A DNA stretch of 63,236 bases, from positions 1 to 63,236 of the forward strand of contig NZ_SDZL01000009.1 in the NCBI RefSeq assembly GCF_004210735.1, in the 5' to 3' direction. Origin of the DNA: Brevundimonas sp. GTDB taxonomy: Bacteria > Pseudomonadota > Alphaproteobacteria > Caulobacterales > Caulobacteraceae. Under the pieces are notes generated by a model. The model was not told where the DNA came from. It saw nothing but the letters and a program-made list of their open reading frames with translations, and ran no database searches. A program made the translations under genes and the position numbers. How positions within the stretch are numbered: position 1 is the first letter of the stretch; each line of letters starts with the position of its first letter. Shown here one piece after another: positions 46,346-55,392 of this stretch.

Positions 46346-48316
46346 ATGAAAGCTTCGTTGTTCTTTTGGGTTGGGCCGAACATTGATTTTCGTCGGCTGA
46401 TTGATTCGCTGACAGACGATCAGATGCGGAGGGCTCGCTTCTACGTCGTCAACACATTGGAGCGCGGCGAATTCCTGGACATCGCCAAGGAGCGTTGTCC
46501 GGATGTGGAGGTCACCAATTATACCAGCCTGGATTCCGTCAACGATCCGCCCATCTATGACGAGACGCGTCGGCTAGCGGCCAAAATGGTGGACACCTTT
46601 GCCGGGAAGATGACCGCCCTTGTCGGAGACGACCGATCAGTCTGGCGGCCGCATCTGCAGAAGGCGATCGCCATCAACGTCGGCGATCACCTGTACTCGG
46701 CTTGTCGGGCCCTGACCTATTCCGACCATTTCATCGATGACTCGGTAGAAGAGATTTTCATCGCCGAGCGGTCGCCGCGCCGAGCATGGGTGATTCGCGC
46801 GGGCTTTCTGGCACGAGGTCTATCGGCCACGATTGCGACCGGTCACCTTGAGGACCACAAGGTCGCCGAGACCGAAGTGATCGCGGCCATGGAGAAACTG
46901 GTGCGCGTGCCTCGACTGGCGGGGCGCTATCCTTCCAGTCAGATTCAGGCCCATAAGGACCTCTGGATCGGGGAGCAGACGATCTTCATCTCAAGCCGAC
47001 TGCGTGACGACATGTTCGTTTCGGCGGTTATGCCCGTCGTGCGCGAACTGACAAAAGATTTCAGCGTCTTCCTCTACGATCAACAGATTTACGTCGATGA
47101 TCCCTGGTGGAGCTTCGAGAGTTACGGCATCGACGATGCAAACTCCAAGATCTTCTGGGCCTGGAGAAAGATCAATCGTGGTATCACCAAGTTCCGTCTT
47201 CCGCCAGATCACGATTTGGTTCAGGCGTACGAACACACGATGGCGTACACTGAAGAATTGTTTAGTACGGATTTGACGCCGCTGAAGGTGGCATCTCGAG
47301 AAGCCGTTCTCGAGATGATGATGAATAGCTTCATTCTTACATATATGTCGGCATTCGAAATGAGCGCTTTCATCGAAGAGAATGGGGACTATTTCGCCGG
47401 CGGGATATTCTGCCCAGGGCGCATTCTGGAATCCCTCGTCGCCTGCGAAACTTTGAAGATGTTGGGGCGTCCGACATTCGATCTTCAGTCAGGCACTATA
47501 AGTCCGACCAAGAAGTTCTTTGCGCCCACCGCCGACAATCTGATCGCGATCGACGAGTTCAGCGCCGAGGTCCTGAACGGGTATCACGGCTATCCGCCCG
47601 AGCAGACCTATGTGGTCGGCTCGCCGCGACTGGACCACCATCTCGCGCCGTTGAAGGTCAAGTCGGAAAAGCTGATGCGCAAGGAGATGGACTTGCCGGC
47701 GGACCGCAAGATCGTCTCCTTCATGTCCCAGCCGATCGCCCTGGCAATGCTGGAGCCCATCATTCGCACGTTGGTGCAAGCCGCCAAGATAATGGGAGGA
47801 GACGCGCTGTGGCTGATCAAGCCTCACCCGCGTGAACATCAGGCTTTCTACGATCTCTACCAGAGCGTCATCGACGAAATGGATGCGCCAAACGTTCGGA
47901 TCGATAGGTCGTCGAACACCTATCCCCTGCTCAAGGTTTCGGACGCCGTCGTGACCTATTGCAGCACTGCGGGCCTGGAAGGGTTTGCGCTTGGCAAGCC
48001 GGTTTTCGCCATCAATCCCCTGACCGAGCCGCTGCCCTACGACCTTGTCAAGCTGGGCGTCGCCATCGAATGCCGGGATGCCGAGACCTTGGCCCGCGAG
48101 GTGGCCATCGGGTTGGTGGAACCGCACAACAACGAGAAATACTACCTGCAAGACGGCAAATCCGCCGAGCGCGCGGCTGAGGTCGTGAGGCGAGCGATTG
48201 TGAACCCTGAGGTTCGGGGCAATGGTGGCGAGCCGGAAAATATCGCTTGGGTCCGGGCCCGGGATTTGTACGACAACACCCTGGCTGCCACCCTAGATTA
48301 TGAAGTCATAGAGTAG
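46346..48316 (+). CDS. Putative capsule-type glycosyltransferase, 656 residues
   Basis: Starts at ATG 46346 (MKASLFFWVGPNIDFRRLID); a TTG at 46319 would add nine residues. The C-terminal third has GT-B features like its neighbours: IVSFMSQPIALAMLEPIIRT, WLIKPHPREHQAFYDL and VVTYCSTAGLEGFALGKPVFAINP. The N-terminal 400 residues, with IDEFSAEVLNGYHGYPPEQTYVVGSPR before the C-terminal part, are not recognised. The middle of the gene is visibly less GC-rich than its surroundings. It heads a plus-strand run with the cytidylyltransferase gene. Confidence 0.62.
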   Translation: MKASLFFWVGPNIDFRRLIDSLTDDQMRRARFYVVNTLERGEFLDIAKERCPDVEVTNYTSLDSVNDPPIYDETRRLAAKMVDTFAGKMTALVGDDRSVWRPHLQKAIAINVGDHLYSACRALTYSDHFIDDSVEEIFIAERSPRRAWVIRAGFLARGLSATIATGHLEDHKVAETEVIAAMEKLVRVPRLAGRYPSSQIQAHKDLWIGEQTIFISSRLRDDMFVSAVMPVVRELTKDFSVFLYDQQIYVDDPWWSFESYGIDDANSKIFWAWRKINRGITKFRLPPDHDLVQAYEHTMAYTEELFSTDLTPLKVASREAVLEMMMNSFILTYMSAFEMSAFIEENGDYFAGGIFCPGRILESLVACETLKMLGRPTFDLQSGTISPTKKFFAPTADNLIAIDEFSAEVLNGYHGYPPEQTYVVGSPRLDHHLAPLKVKSEKLMRKEMDLPADRKIVSFMSQPIALAMLEPIIRTLVQAAKIMGGDALWLIKPHPREHQAFYDLYQSVIDEMDAPNVRIDRSSNTYPLLKVSDAVVTYCSTAGLEGFALGKPVFAINPLTEPLPYDLVKLGVAIECRDAETLAREVAIGLVEPHNNEKYYLQDGKSAERAAEVVRRAIVNPEVRGNGGEPENIAWVRARDLYDNTLAATLDYEVIE

Positions 48317-48362
48317 GTTTGCTGCCGGCTCTTCCTATGCCTGGAAATCTGAGATCGAGAAA

Positions 48363-49076
48363 ATGATCGGTTCTGAACGGTGCATCGCCGTTATCCCCGC
48401 GCGCGGGGGATCCAAGAGCGTCAAGCTCAAAAACCTGCATGACCTGGGCGGCAAACCTTTGCTGCAATGGCCTATCGAGGTGGCGCTCGCCACTCCGGAG
48501 ATCGACCGCGTGATCGTGTCCACCGATCATGAGATGATCGCTGAAGTGGCGGAGAAGCTGGGAGCGGAAGTGTCTTGGCGGCCTGAAGAGCTGGCGTCCG
48601 ACACAGCCATCGTGGCCGACGTCTTGCGGCACCTGATCGGGGATCTGCGCGCGAAGGGAGAGACGGCGCGCTACTTGACCCTGCTCGAATGCACGGCCCC
48701 GTTTAGATTGCCGCGTGATGTGACTGAATGCCTCCAGCGTCTTCACGCTGAAGGGCTCGATTCCGTCGCGACCTTCACGGATGCGCATCTGAATCCGCAT
48801 CGAGCCTGGCGCTTGGATGACAACGGCGCGCCGACGCCGTTTATCGACGGCGCCATTCCTTGGCTTCCGCGTCAGGCTCTGCCGCGCGCCTATCAGTTGA
48901 ATGGGGCGGTGTACGCCTTCGTCATTGATGCGCTGAAACCCCATACGCCGTCGATCCTGTTCGGTCGGGCCGGCGCTGTCATGATGAATCGTGAACGGTC
49001 CTTCGATATCGATGACGCCCAGGACTTCGCCGTCGCCAATGCCCTGCTCGCCGCGGGCAAGGTGCCGTTGGGATGA
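48363..49076 (+). CDS. neuA: NeuA/LegF-type CMP-nonulosonate cytidylyltransferase
   Basis: 237 residues. The CTP-binding start is IAVIPARGGSKSVKLKNLHDLGGKPLL (the N-terminal consensus with catalytic Arg and Lys), followed by VIVSTDHEMI, LLECTAPFRLPRDV and YQLNGAVYAF. It activates the nonulosonic acid with CMP for glycosyl transfer. It follows a putative glycosyltransferase gene by 46 nt and overlaps the next oxidoreductase gene by 4 nt. Confidence 0.92.
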   Translation: MIGSERCIAVIPARGGSKSVKLKNLHDLGGKPLLQWPIEVALATPEIDRVIVSTDHEMIAEVAEKLGAEVSWRPEELASDTAIVADVLRHLIGDLRAKGETARYLTLLECTAPFRLPRDVTECLQRLHAEGLDSVATFTDAHLNPHRAWRLDDNGAPTPFIDGAIPWLPRQALPRAYQLNGAVYAFVIDALKPHTPSILFGRAGAVMMNRERSFDIDDAQDFAVANALLAAGKVPLG

Positions 49077-49987
49077 CGTTGCGGGTCGGTATCCTCGGCT
49101 TCTCCGAGGGCAATGGTCACCCTTTTTCGTTCAGTGCGATCGTCAACGGCTATGACGATACGGCATTCGCTCGCGTTGGCTGGGACGGTATTCACGCCTA
49201 TCTGCGCGCGCGAAAGGCGGACGAGTTCGGCGTCGGTGACGTACGCATCACCCAGTGCTGGATGCCGGACCTCAAGATGGCCCAGGCCCTGGCCGCAGCC
49301 TGTCGGATCGACACGATTTGCCAAGCGCCCGAGGAAATGATCGGCGCTGTCGATGCCGTCATGATTCTGCGGGACGACGCCGACAGCCATTGGTCGCTCG
49401 CTGAACCCTTTCTCAAGGCTGGACTGCCGGTCTTCATCGACAAACCGCTGTGCGTCCGCCGGGACGAGCTTGACCTGTTCGAACCCTATCTGAGATCGGG
49501 ACAACTGATGTCCTGTTCGGGGCTCCGATACGCTGGCGAAACGGATGGCTGGAGGCGGGCGCCGGACCAATTTGGCGAACTGCGACTGATCCGCGCCTCC
49601 GTTCCCATCGACTGGCCCCGGTACGGAATTCACATGCTGGAATGCGCCATGGGCGCTCTAGGCGTCCGGCCGGTCGCCGTGCAACGACACGCCGTCGCAC
49701 ATGGTAGTGTCGCCGTTCGATTGGAAGATCACAGTCTTCTGCTGATCGACGCCTTGGGCGCGACGCCGACGCCTTTTTCCCTCCAAGTATTCGGAGCACT
49801 TGGCAATGCCGAGGTGCAGATACGCGATAACTTTACGGCATTTCGTCGTACGATCATCAACTTCGTAGAGTTGGTACGAACGGGCAAACCGGTGATCGCT
49901 CCTGAGGACACCTTGCTGGTGATCAGGACGTTGATCGCAGGTGTGGAGGCCGAGCCTGGGGGGGCAGAAGTTCTCGTGCGTCCGTAA
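49073..49987 (+). CDS. Gfo/Idh/MocA-like oxidoreductase (third in the locus)
   Basis: 304 residues. The N-terminus (LRVGILGFSEGNGHPFSFSAI) is an atypical Rossmann loop, lacking the tight GxGxxG. DAVMILRDDADSHWSLAEPFLKAGLPVFIDKPLCV is the conserved cofactor-site region with Lys-Pro. The C-terminal domain is short, and RYGIHMLECAMGALG holds the expected histidine. It overlaps neuA, suggesting it modifies the same sugar pathway, perhaps an unusual nonulosonate derivative. Reaction unknown. Confidence 0.75.
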   Translation: MTLRVGILGFSEGNGHPFSFSAIVNGYDDTAFARVGWDGIHAYLRARKADEFGVGDVRITQCWMPDLKMAQALAAACRIDTICQAPEEMIGAVDAVMILRDDADSHWSLAEPFLKAGLPVFIDKPLCVRRDELDLFEPYLRSGQLMSCSGLRYAGETDGWRRAPDQFGELRLIRASVPIDWPRYGIHMLECAMGALGVRPVAVQRHAVAHGSVAVRLEDHSLLLIDALGATPTPFSLQVFGALGNAEVQIRDNFTAFRRTIINFVELVRTGKPVIAPEDTLLVIRTLIAGVEAEPGGAEVLVRP

Positions 49988-49990
49988 GCC

Positions 49991-51145
49991 GTGTCTTTTG
50001 TTTATCGCAATGCAGGGGGCATTTTGTCCAAGACCAAAAAAGAGAGCGCCGCGCCATCAAGGTCGGCCGCTGACAACAATGCTGAGACTCCCGTGATCGA
50101 CCTCGGTCGAGGGCCTCTGTCCGCCGAGACGCTGGCGGTGCTGATCGCACTCCGAGAAACGAACCGCGAAGCCTATGAGTGTCATATCGTCGCGTTGAAA
50201 AGCAGGAACCGCTGGCGGGACGTGCTTCCGCTTCTGGCTCTGGACGCGCCTGACTCTCTGGCTGGCATGGAAGTCTTTGTGACCGCGCTTCAGAAGTTGG
50301 GCATTCCCGGAAATCTGGACGAGCTGTCCTTGCTTCGGCTCTATCACTCGGGCCACATTCGCCTGCCGGCGAGCACGCAGGCCAGTCTGGGTGACAAGGT
50401 CGATCTGCAGGAACAGTCCGTTCAGCTCGCCATCCTAAAGACCCTGTTCGCATTTGAAATGTCTCGGGGCACCTTCTTCCATCTTCCGACCAAGAACACA
50501 GCGACCTTCTTCTTGAGGGGTAAGACGGACGTTCTGCGGGCCGCCCGGTCCGGCAAGCCGATGATCGATGCTGACTCGCCTCGCTATCGCGAAGCGCGAA
50601 CTCATATGGACGCTGTCCTGCCGGATTCGATCTTTGTTGACGGCCCGCCCAAGAAGGTTTGTGAGATCGGAGCCGCCTGGGGCGGCTCTACGTTGTCGAT
50701 CACGGACCGCTTCGCGCCAGACGAGTTCTACAATTTCGAGATCGACCCCGATCTTGCTCATCAGATGGAGATCGAACTCGGCCTCAAATCGCTCCCCTGT
50801 GATGGGGAAACCCTGACGGGGGTCGCTGACGCGAGCATGGATTTGGTCTTCTCGAGCGGGGTGTTCTACTTCGTGCCACCAATAAAATTGGTCAGCTATT
50901 TCAACGAGATGATCCGAGTCTGCAGACCTGGAGGTCTGGTCTATTTCAATTTGCTGACGGCTGAACTCCTGTCGCCGCGCCGGCTCGGGGTGATGATCAA
51001 GGACCCGGGGCTGCGTCGCGTTTTCGCGCCCATCCCACGTTCGTGGGTCGATGAAATGTTCGCCGAGTTCGAGCGTCTGCCCATCCCGGAAGGCACAACG
51101 TTCAATCCTGACGGCGAGTTCATCTTCCGCAAACCGAAAGCCTGA
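49991..51145 (+). CDS. Class I SAM-dependent methyltransferase
   Basis: 384 residues from GTG 49991; an in-frame TTG at 50024 with AGGGGG just upstream is a good alternative. The N-terminal 190 residues are helical and unrecognised. The methyltransferase core is in the second half: KVCEIGAAWGGSTLSIT (SAM glycine loop), YNFEIDPDLAHQ (acidic ribose ligand), MDLVFSSGVFYFVPP and ICRPGGLVYFN-like VCRPGGLVYFN. It could O-methylate the exported glycan. It converges on the WcbI-TPR-SDR gene with a 12-nt gap. Confidence 0.78.
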   Translation: MSFVYRNAGGILSKTKKESAAPSRSAADNNAETPVIDLGRGPLSAETLAVLIALRETNREAYECHIVALKSRNRWRDVLPLLALDAPDSLAGMEVFVTALQKLGIPGNLDELSLLRLYHSGHIRLPASTQASLGDKVDLQEQSVQLAILKTLFAFEMSRGTFFHLPTKNTATFFLRGKTDVLRAARSGKPMIDADSPRYREARTHMDAVLPDSIFVDGPPKKVCEIGAAWGGSTLSITDRFAPDEFYNFEIDPDLAHQMEIELGLKSLPCDGETLTGVADASMDLVFSSGVFYFVPPIKLVSYFNEMIRVCRPGGLVYFNLLTAELLSPRRLGVMIKDPGLRRVFAPIPRSWVDEMFAEFERLPIPEGTTFNPDGEFIFRKPKA

Positions 51146-51157
51146 CCCCCGCCGCGA

Positions 51158-53404
51158 TCACCAAGCGGTCCAGCCTCCGTCGACTGCAAGCACCTGGCCG
51201 GTGACATAGGCGGACAGATCCGATCCCAGAAACAGGGCCACGCCTTTGAAATCCTCGGGCGTGGCCATGCGAGCCAAGGGGGTTTTGGCGACATAGCGTG
51301 ACTGGAATCGTTCGTCCTGGCCGCGCTCCAGGCCGCCGGGGCACAGGGCATTGACCCGAATATGCGGCCCAAGACTAGTCGCCATCCAGCGGGTCAACTG
51401 CATCAGTCCGCCTTTCGAGGCGGCGTAGCCGGCCGGGTTGCCCGAAGCGGTGCCTTCGTAGAGCCCCCAGTCTGGACCCACCAGACCGTAGATCGAGCCC
51501 ACGTTGATGACCGAGGCTGCCGCCGACCGCTGTAGGCCCGACAGCAGCGCCTGGGTCAGGATGAACGGGGCCACGAGATTGATCTCGGTCGCCGCTCGGA
51601 AGAGGGCCGGTGATTGAGTCTCGAACGGCGTCACCCACCCGTCCGAAGCCGAGGTGCCGACGAATCCTGCATTGTGAACCAGCACATCAATGGTCGGGTG
51701 CCGCATTAGGATGTCCTGGGCCGCCGCGTAGATGCTGTCTTCGTCAGACAGGTCGCAAGACTGGCTCGACAGGCGTCCGTCCCAAGCGCTATCGGCCAGC
51801 ATGTGGGCGGAGCCGTCGAATGCGCGGTCGAGCAGCACAACCGCAGCGCCGCTTTCCAGATAGGCTTCGGCGATGGCGCGTCCGATATGGCCGGCGCCGC
51901 CCGTAACGACGCAAACGCGGCCAGTCAAATCTCCGAGTTGCTGAATGGTCTTCATCGCCGGGCCGGGTGCGGACGTCATCACGGGGGTCTCATGTTTGGC
52001 TGGGGACTTGGACTTGGTTGGAAGCTCTTTCTCGGCGGGCGCAGCAATGAGCGCCTTCAGGGCGTCCTGGCGTTTTCTCACGCTTGTGGCCCAGTTGCTG
52101 ACATAGGCGGCGCGCTCGAGAGTGGCCAAGGCCTGCGCCAACTCGCCCTGATCTTCGTGGGCCTTAGCCTGCCCCAGAAGCACCTGAAGATTGTCCGGAT
52201 CCGCTTCGGCGGCCTTGTGCTCGATCTCGATGCGCTCGGGCGTGCCTTCGGTCAGGCCTTGCGCCAGAGCCATGAGGATATTGGGATCGGTCGAATCGAG
52301 CGCGTTCAAAAGGCGATTGGCTTCCTCGTACTCACCAGCCCGCCGCAGGGCGCTGGCAAGTTTGACGGCGTGGCTCGGTGTGGGAGACAGGCTGTGCAGG
52401 CGCCTCGTAGCCTGCAGGATCTCGGCTAACCTTTTGGTTCGCGCGAGCTCTGCGATATAGGCTTTCAACACTTGGGTGCTTTCAGGCAGTTCTTTGACGG
52501 CCTGCGCCAGAAGGGCCGTCGCATCTTCCTTGCGCTTGAGCGCTTCACGGGCCGCCCAGTAGGTGGCGTTGTGGCCATAATCGTAGAGACGCAGCAAATG
52601 TTGCTCGAAGGTGAAGTCGCCTTCATGCCAGAAGGACCAGCGCCGGTCCTTGGCCCAATTCAGTCCGAAATGGTTCGCGACGGCCGGATGAATGGGGGCG
52701 TCCAGATTTTGGATGCCGACTCCACGGGCCCTCGCGCGCGCCAGCTTCAGGGCGTAATCGCGATCTTGAAGCGGCAGGCGCTCGACGATCTGCTCCAGCA
52801 CATAGGCCATTAGGCCGCCGCCTGGATGATTGGCGGTGCGCATCGTGTGGACGCCGCTCTCGATCTGGTCCCACAGACCGAAATCCGACTTGTCGTCGAG
52901 CTGCTGCGCCTTAGCGGCGTTGATCGCGTGGAGGCGATCCAGCGGGTATTTCTTGCCAATATCGATGGCGAAATAGCTGTCGAGCAACTGGTCCTTGGAA
53001 ACGCCGTCTCCCACCAGGCGAAGCACCAGATCGTCGCATATCGTGTAGGGAAACAGCTTCGTCTTCGTCGCCGAATCTCCGGCGATGCGCCGCTTCTGAA
53101 AAGGGATCTGCGGCCAAAGATAGTTCTGCAGCATCGCGGGATAGCGGATCATGACCGCGTCCGCCGGCAAGTCGTCCTCGGTCAGACGAAAATCGTCCCA
53201 GCCGTGAGTGACCTGCTGGATCACGGCCCGCACCCGCGGACGCAGGGCTTCGAAATTCTTAGTCGGTTGATAGATCAGGACCACGTCATAGTCGCGGCTG
53301 ATCTCAGGCACCGTCATCAGGAAAGCGCGTATGGCCCCGCTTTGGCAGTTCCCCACGCACGCAATGATGGGGCGTTTGCTGTCTTCGACGACGCCCGCGA
53401 TCAT
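51158..53404 (-). CDS. WcbI-domain / TPR / short-chain dehydrogenase fusion protein
   Basis: 748 residues in three parts. Residues about 10-285 resemble WcbI-type capsule enzymes: IACVGNCQSGAIRAFL with the CoA-site GNCQ motif, and TMRTANHPGGGLMAYV. Residues about 290-465 are TPR-like helical pairs (GEYEEANRLLNALDS, QGELAQALATLERAAYV). After a Lys/Pro-rich linker, residues about 490-748 are a complete SDR: CVVTGGAGHIGRAIAEA, NVGSIYGLVG and the Tyr-Lys pair in GYAASKGG. Its start overlaps the acyl carrier protein stop. Burkholderia WcbI binds CoA, so an acyl-transfer role on the glycan is a fair inference. Confidence 0.78.
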   Translation of the reverse strand: MIAGVVEDSKRPIIACVGNCQSGAIRAFLMTVPEISRDYDVVLIYQPTKNFEALRPRVRAVIQQVTHGWDDFRLTEDDLPADAVMIRYPAMLQNYLWPQIPFQKRRIAGDSATKTKLFPYTICDDLVLRLVGDGVSKDQLLDSYFAIDIGKKYPLDRLHAINAAKAQQLDDKSDFGLWDQIESGVHTMRTANHPGGGLMAYVLEQIVERLPLQDRDYALKLARARARGVGIQNLDAPIHPAVANHFGLNWAKDRRWSFWHEGDFTFEQHLLRLYDYGHNATYWAAREALKRKEDATALLAQAVKELPESTQVLKAYIAELARTKRLAEILQATRRLHSLSPTPSHAVKLASALRRAGEYEEANRLLNALDSTDPNILMALAQGLTEGTPERIEIEHKAAEADPDNLQVLLGQAKAHEDQGELAQALATLERAAYVSNWATSVRKRQDALKALIAAPAEKELPTKSKSPAKHETPVMTSAPGPAMKTIQQLGDLTGRVCVVTGGAGHIGRAIAEAYLESGAAVVLLDRAFDGSAHMLADSAWDGRLSSQSCDLSDEDSIYAAAQDILMRHPTIDVLVHNAGFVGTSASDGWVTPFETQSPALFRAATEINLVAPFILTQALLSGLQRSAAASVINVGSIYGLVGPDWGLYEGTASGNPAGYAASKGGLMQLTRWMATSLGPHIRVNALCPGGLERGQDERFQSRYVAKTPLARMATPEDFKGVALFLGSDLSAYVTGQVLAVDGGWTAW

Positions 53405-53649
53405 GCCGACAATTGTGCCTGGACCAGATCGGCCAGTTCGCCCACGTTCTGGACGGTGAAAGCCTGTTCCATCGGCAGTTCGATGGCGAATACGTCTTCG
53501 ACCCGCATCAGCACCATGGTGTGGGCCAGGGAATCCCAGCCGACGATGTCGTTCGCGTTAGTGGTGCGGTCGATGGTCTTGTCAGGGCAACTGAAATGGT
53601 CGGTGATGACAGTCGCCAGTTGACCTAAAATGTCGTCGTTCGTGGTCAT
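53401..53649 (-). CDS. Acyl carrier protein
   Basis: 82 residues with the phosphopantetheine site at Ser40 in IVGWDSLAHTMVL. Acidic helices and a FAIELPMEQAFTVQNVGELADLV end are typical of stand-alone carrier proteins. It sits between the acyl-AMP ligase and the WcbI-TPR-SDR genes with 4-nt overlaps on both sides, so it is surely their partner and not the housekeeping fatty-acid ACP. Confidence 0.92.
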   Translation of the reverse strand: MTTNDDILGQLATVITDHFSCPDKTIDRTTNANDIVGWDSLAHTMVLMRVEDVFAIELPMEQAFTVQNVGELADLVQAQLSA

Positions 53650-55265
53650 GCGAAACCTCCTGACAGATAGCGTTCTCGGTTTCGCTTGCGGTCGACCTTT
53701 CCGCTGGTGGTCTTGATTATTCGACGATCGGAGAAAAGTCGAACGTCGGCGGGACGCAGACCCAGGCTGGCGTCCAGAGTCTGGATGATCATCTTTGCAA
53801 TGGCGTCGGACTCGCCCGAAATTTCGGCTGCGATGACAAGTCGCTCGCTACCGGATTCGGGGTGATGAACGCCCATGGCGACGACCCGCCCCGGCGTTAC
53901 GCCGGGCACGTCTGCGGTCAGTTGCTCGATCTGGTGGGCGTACAGATTGCGGCCTCCGACGATGATCCGGTCGTCCAGCCGTCCGCAGACGAAGAGTTCG
54001 CCGGAATCGATGAAGCCGATGTCGGCTGTCCGATACCAGCCGTTCTGCAGCGCCAAGCTTGTTCGTTCAGGCGCACGAAAATAGCCGTCGAACAGGAACT
54101 CGGCCGCAACTTCGATTTCGCCATAGACTCCATCTTGGCCATCGGCGTCGCGAATGCGGATCTGGCAGCCAGGGATGGCGCGGCCGCAGCCGAGAACGGA
54201 GGCGGCCGCTTCGCCGGGCGAGCACGGCGCGACGGTTTCACCGATTTCGCCGAGCCCGATGGCCGCGACGTGCCGAATCGTGACGGGCGTTCCAGGAGGG
54301 CTTTGCGTCACCGCGAAGACGGTTTCGGCCATGGCGTAGCAGCACGTCAGGCTTCCGGCCGTCACACCGTGTTCAGCATAGCGTGTCAGGAAAGCGGCGA
54401 AGGCATCAGCTTTACAGGGCTCGGAACAGTTGACCCACGCCTTGACACTACCGAGCGCCCAGATGCGATTAGTGCGTCGAACGGCGCGTTCCAGGTGTCG
54501 GAAGGCGAAATTGGGTAGCCAGACATGGGTGGCGCGGCGCTGTTCGATCACCTCGAACAGCGACTGCGGATTGGCCGTCCAGTAAAACGGATCGATGAAG
54601 TTCACCTCTGCGCCGAATGTCAGCGGCAGCATCAGGCAAGCGATCAAGCCCATGTCGTGGTAGAGGGGCAGCCAAGATGCGATGATGCTGTCGCCGTCGA
54701 ATTCGACGGCTTCCGCATAGGCGCGCAGTTGAACGTCAATCGCGCGATAGCTGAGCGGCACGCCCTTCTTCAGACCCGTCGTGCCTGAACTGTGCTGCAG
54801 AAGAGCGACGGCCGTCCCAGCAGGGCGCGCCGGCAAGGGCGATGCGGCCAGGCTGTCAATTTGCTCGCTCGCCAGAAGCGTCAAGCTGATGGCCGGGCAT
54901 TCCTGACGAATGGCGTCCACGGCGGTCTGGGGGGCTAGAACCGCACCCTGGCCCAGGTGATCGAACAGGGCTGCGTGACCGCTCCAGAACGCCTGATCGT
55001 CGAAGCGCGCTGCGGGCAGCGGCATGAAGGAGGGCGCCAATCCGGCGCGCATAGCCGCTATGAAGCTGATCACTGCATCAGGATTATTCGCGCCGAATAT
55101 CAGAAGCGGCGCGCCCTCCAGGCCAAGGGCGGCGAGGCGCATCGCCCGCTCGCCCGTTCTCGACCACAGTTCACTGTACGTTAGTTCTACGCTCGTCTGG
55201 CTCCAGCGCAGGGCGACGTGATCAGCTCTCTCAAGTGCGTGTCGTTCAACTTGCTCCAGAAACAT
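53646..55265 (-). CDS. Fatty acyl-AMP ligase / AMP-dependent acyl-ACP synthetase
   Basis: 539 residues from ATG 55265; upstream in-frame starts lie antisense to the neighbouring gene. Adenylation motifs are ALLQHSSGTTGLKKGVPLSYR (P-loop), ASWLPLYHDMGLIACLMLPL, CCYAMAETVFAV, GWYRTADIGFIDSGELFVCGRLDDRIIVGGRN and the late TTSGKVDRKRNRERYL lysine. The HDMGL stretch and overall pattern fit fatty acyl-AMP ligases, which load acyl groups on ACPs. It is first in the operon with ACP and WcbI-TPR-SDR. Confidence 0.87.
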   Translation of the reverse strand: MFLEQVERHALERADHVALRWSQTSVELTYSELWSRTGERAMRLAALGLEGAPLLIFGANNPDAVISFIAAMRAGLAPSFMPLPAARFDDQAFWSGHAALFDHLGQGAVLAPQTAVDAIRQECPAISLTLLASEQIDSLAASPLPARPAGTAVALLQHSSGTTGLKKGVPLSYRAIDVQLRAYAEAVEFDGDSIIASWLPLYHDMGLIACLMLPLTFGAEVNFIDPFYWTANPQSLFEVIEQRRATHVWLPNFAFRHLERAVRRTNRIWALGSVKAWVNCSEPCKADAFAAFLTRYAEHGVTAGSLTCCYAMAETVFAVTQSPPGTPVTIRHVAAIGLGEIGETVAPCSPGEAAASVLGCGRAIPGCQIRIRDADGQDGVYGEIEVAAEFLFDGYFRAPERTSLALQNGWYRTADIGFIDSGELFVCGRLDDRIIVGGRNLYAHQIEQLTADVPGVTPGRVVAMGVHHPESGSERLVIAAEISGESDAIAKMIIQTLDASLGLRPADVRLFSDRRIIKTTSGKVDRKRNRERYLSGGFA

Positions 55266-55392
55266 TAGGCGCGAGTCCGGCGGAACGGCGTGGCGATAGG
55301 TATTTGGCCAAACAGAGATTCTGAAAATGTGGCTTGCGCTTGCCGGTGCATCATAACTAGTGGTTTCGAGTTGGTCTGGGCAAAGAACTGGT

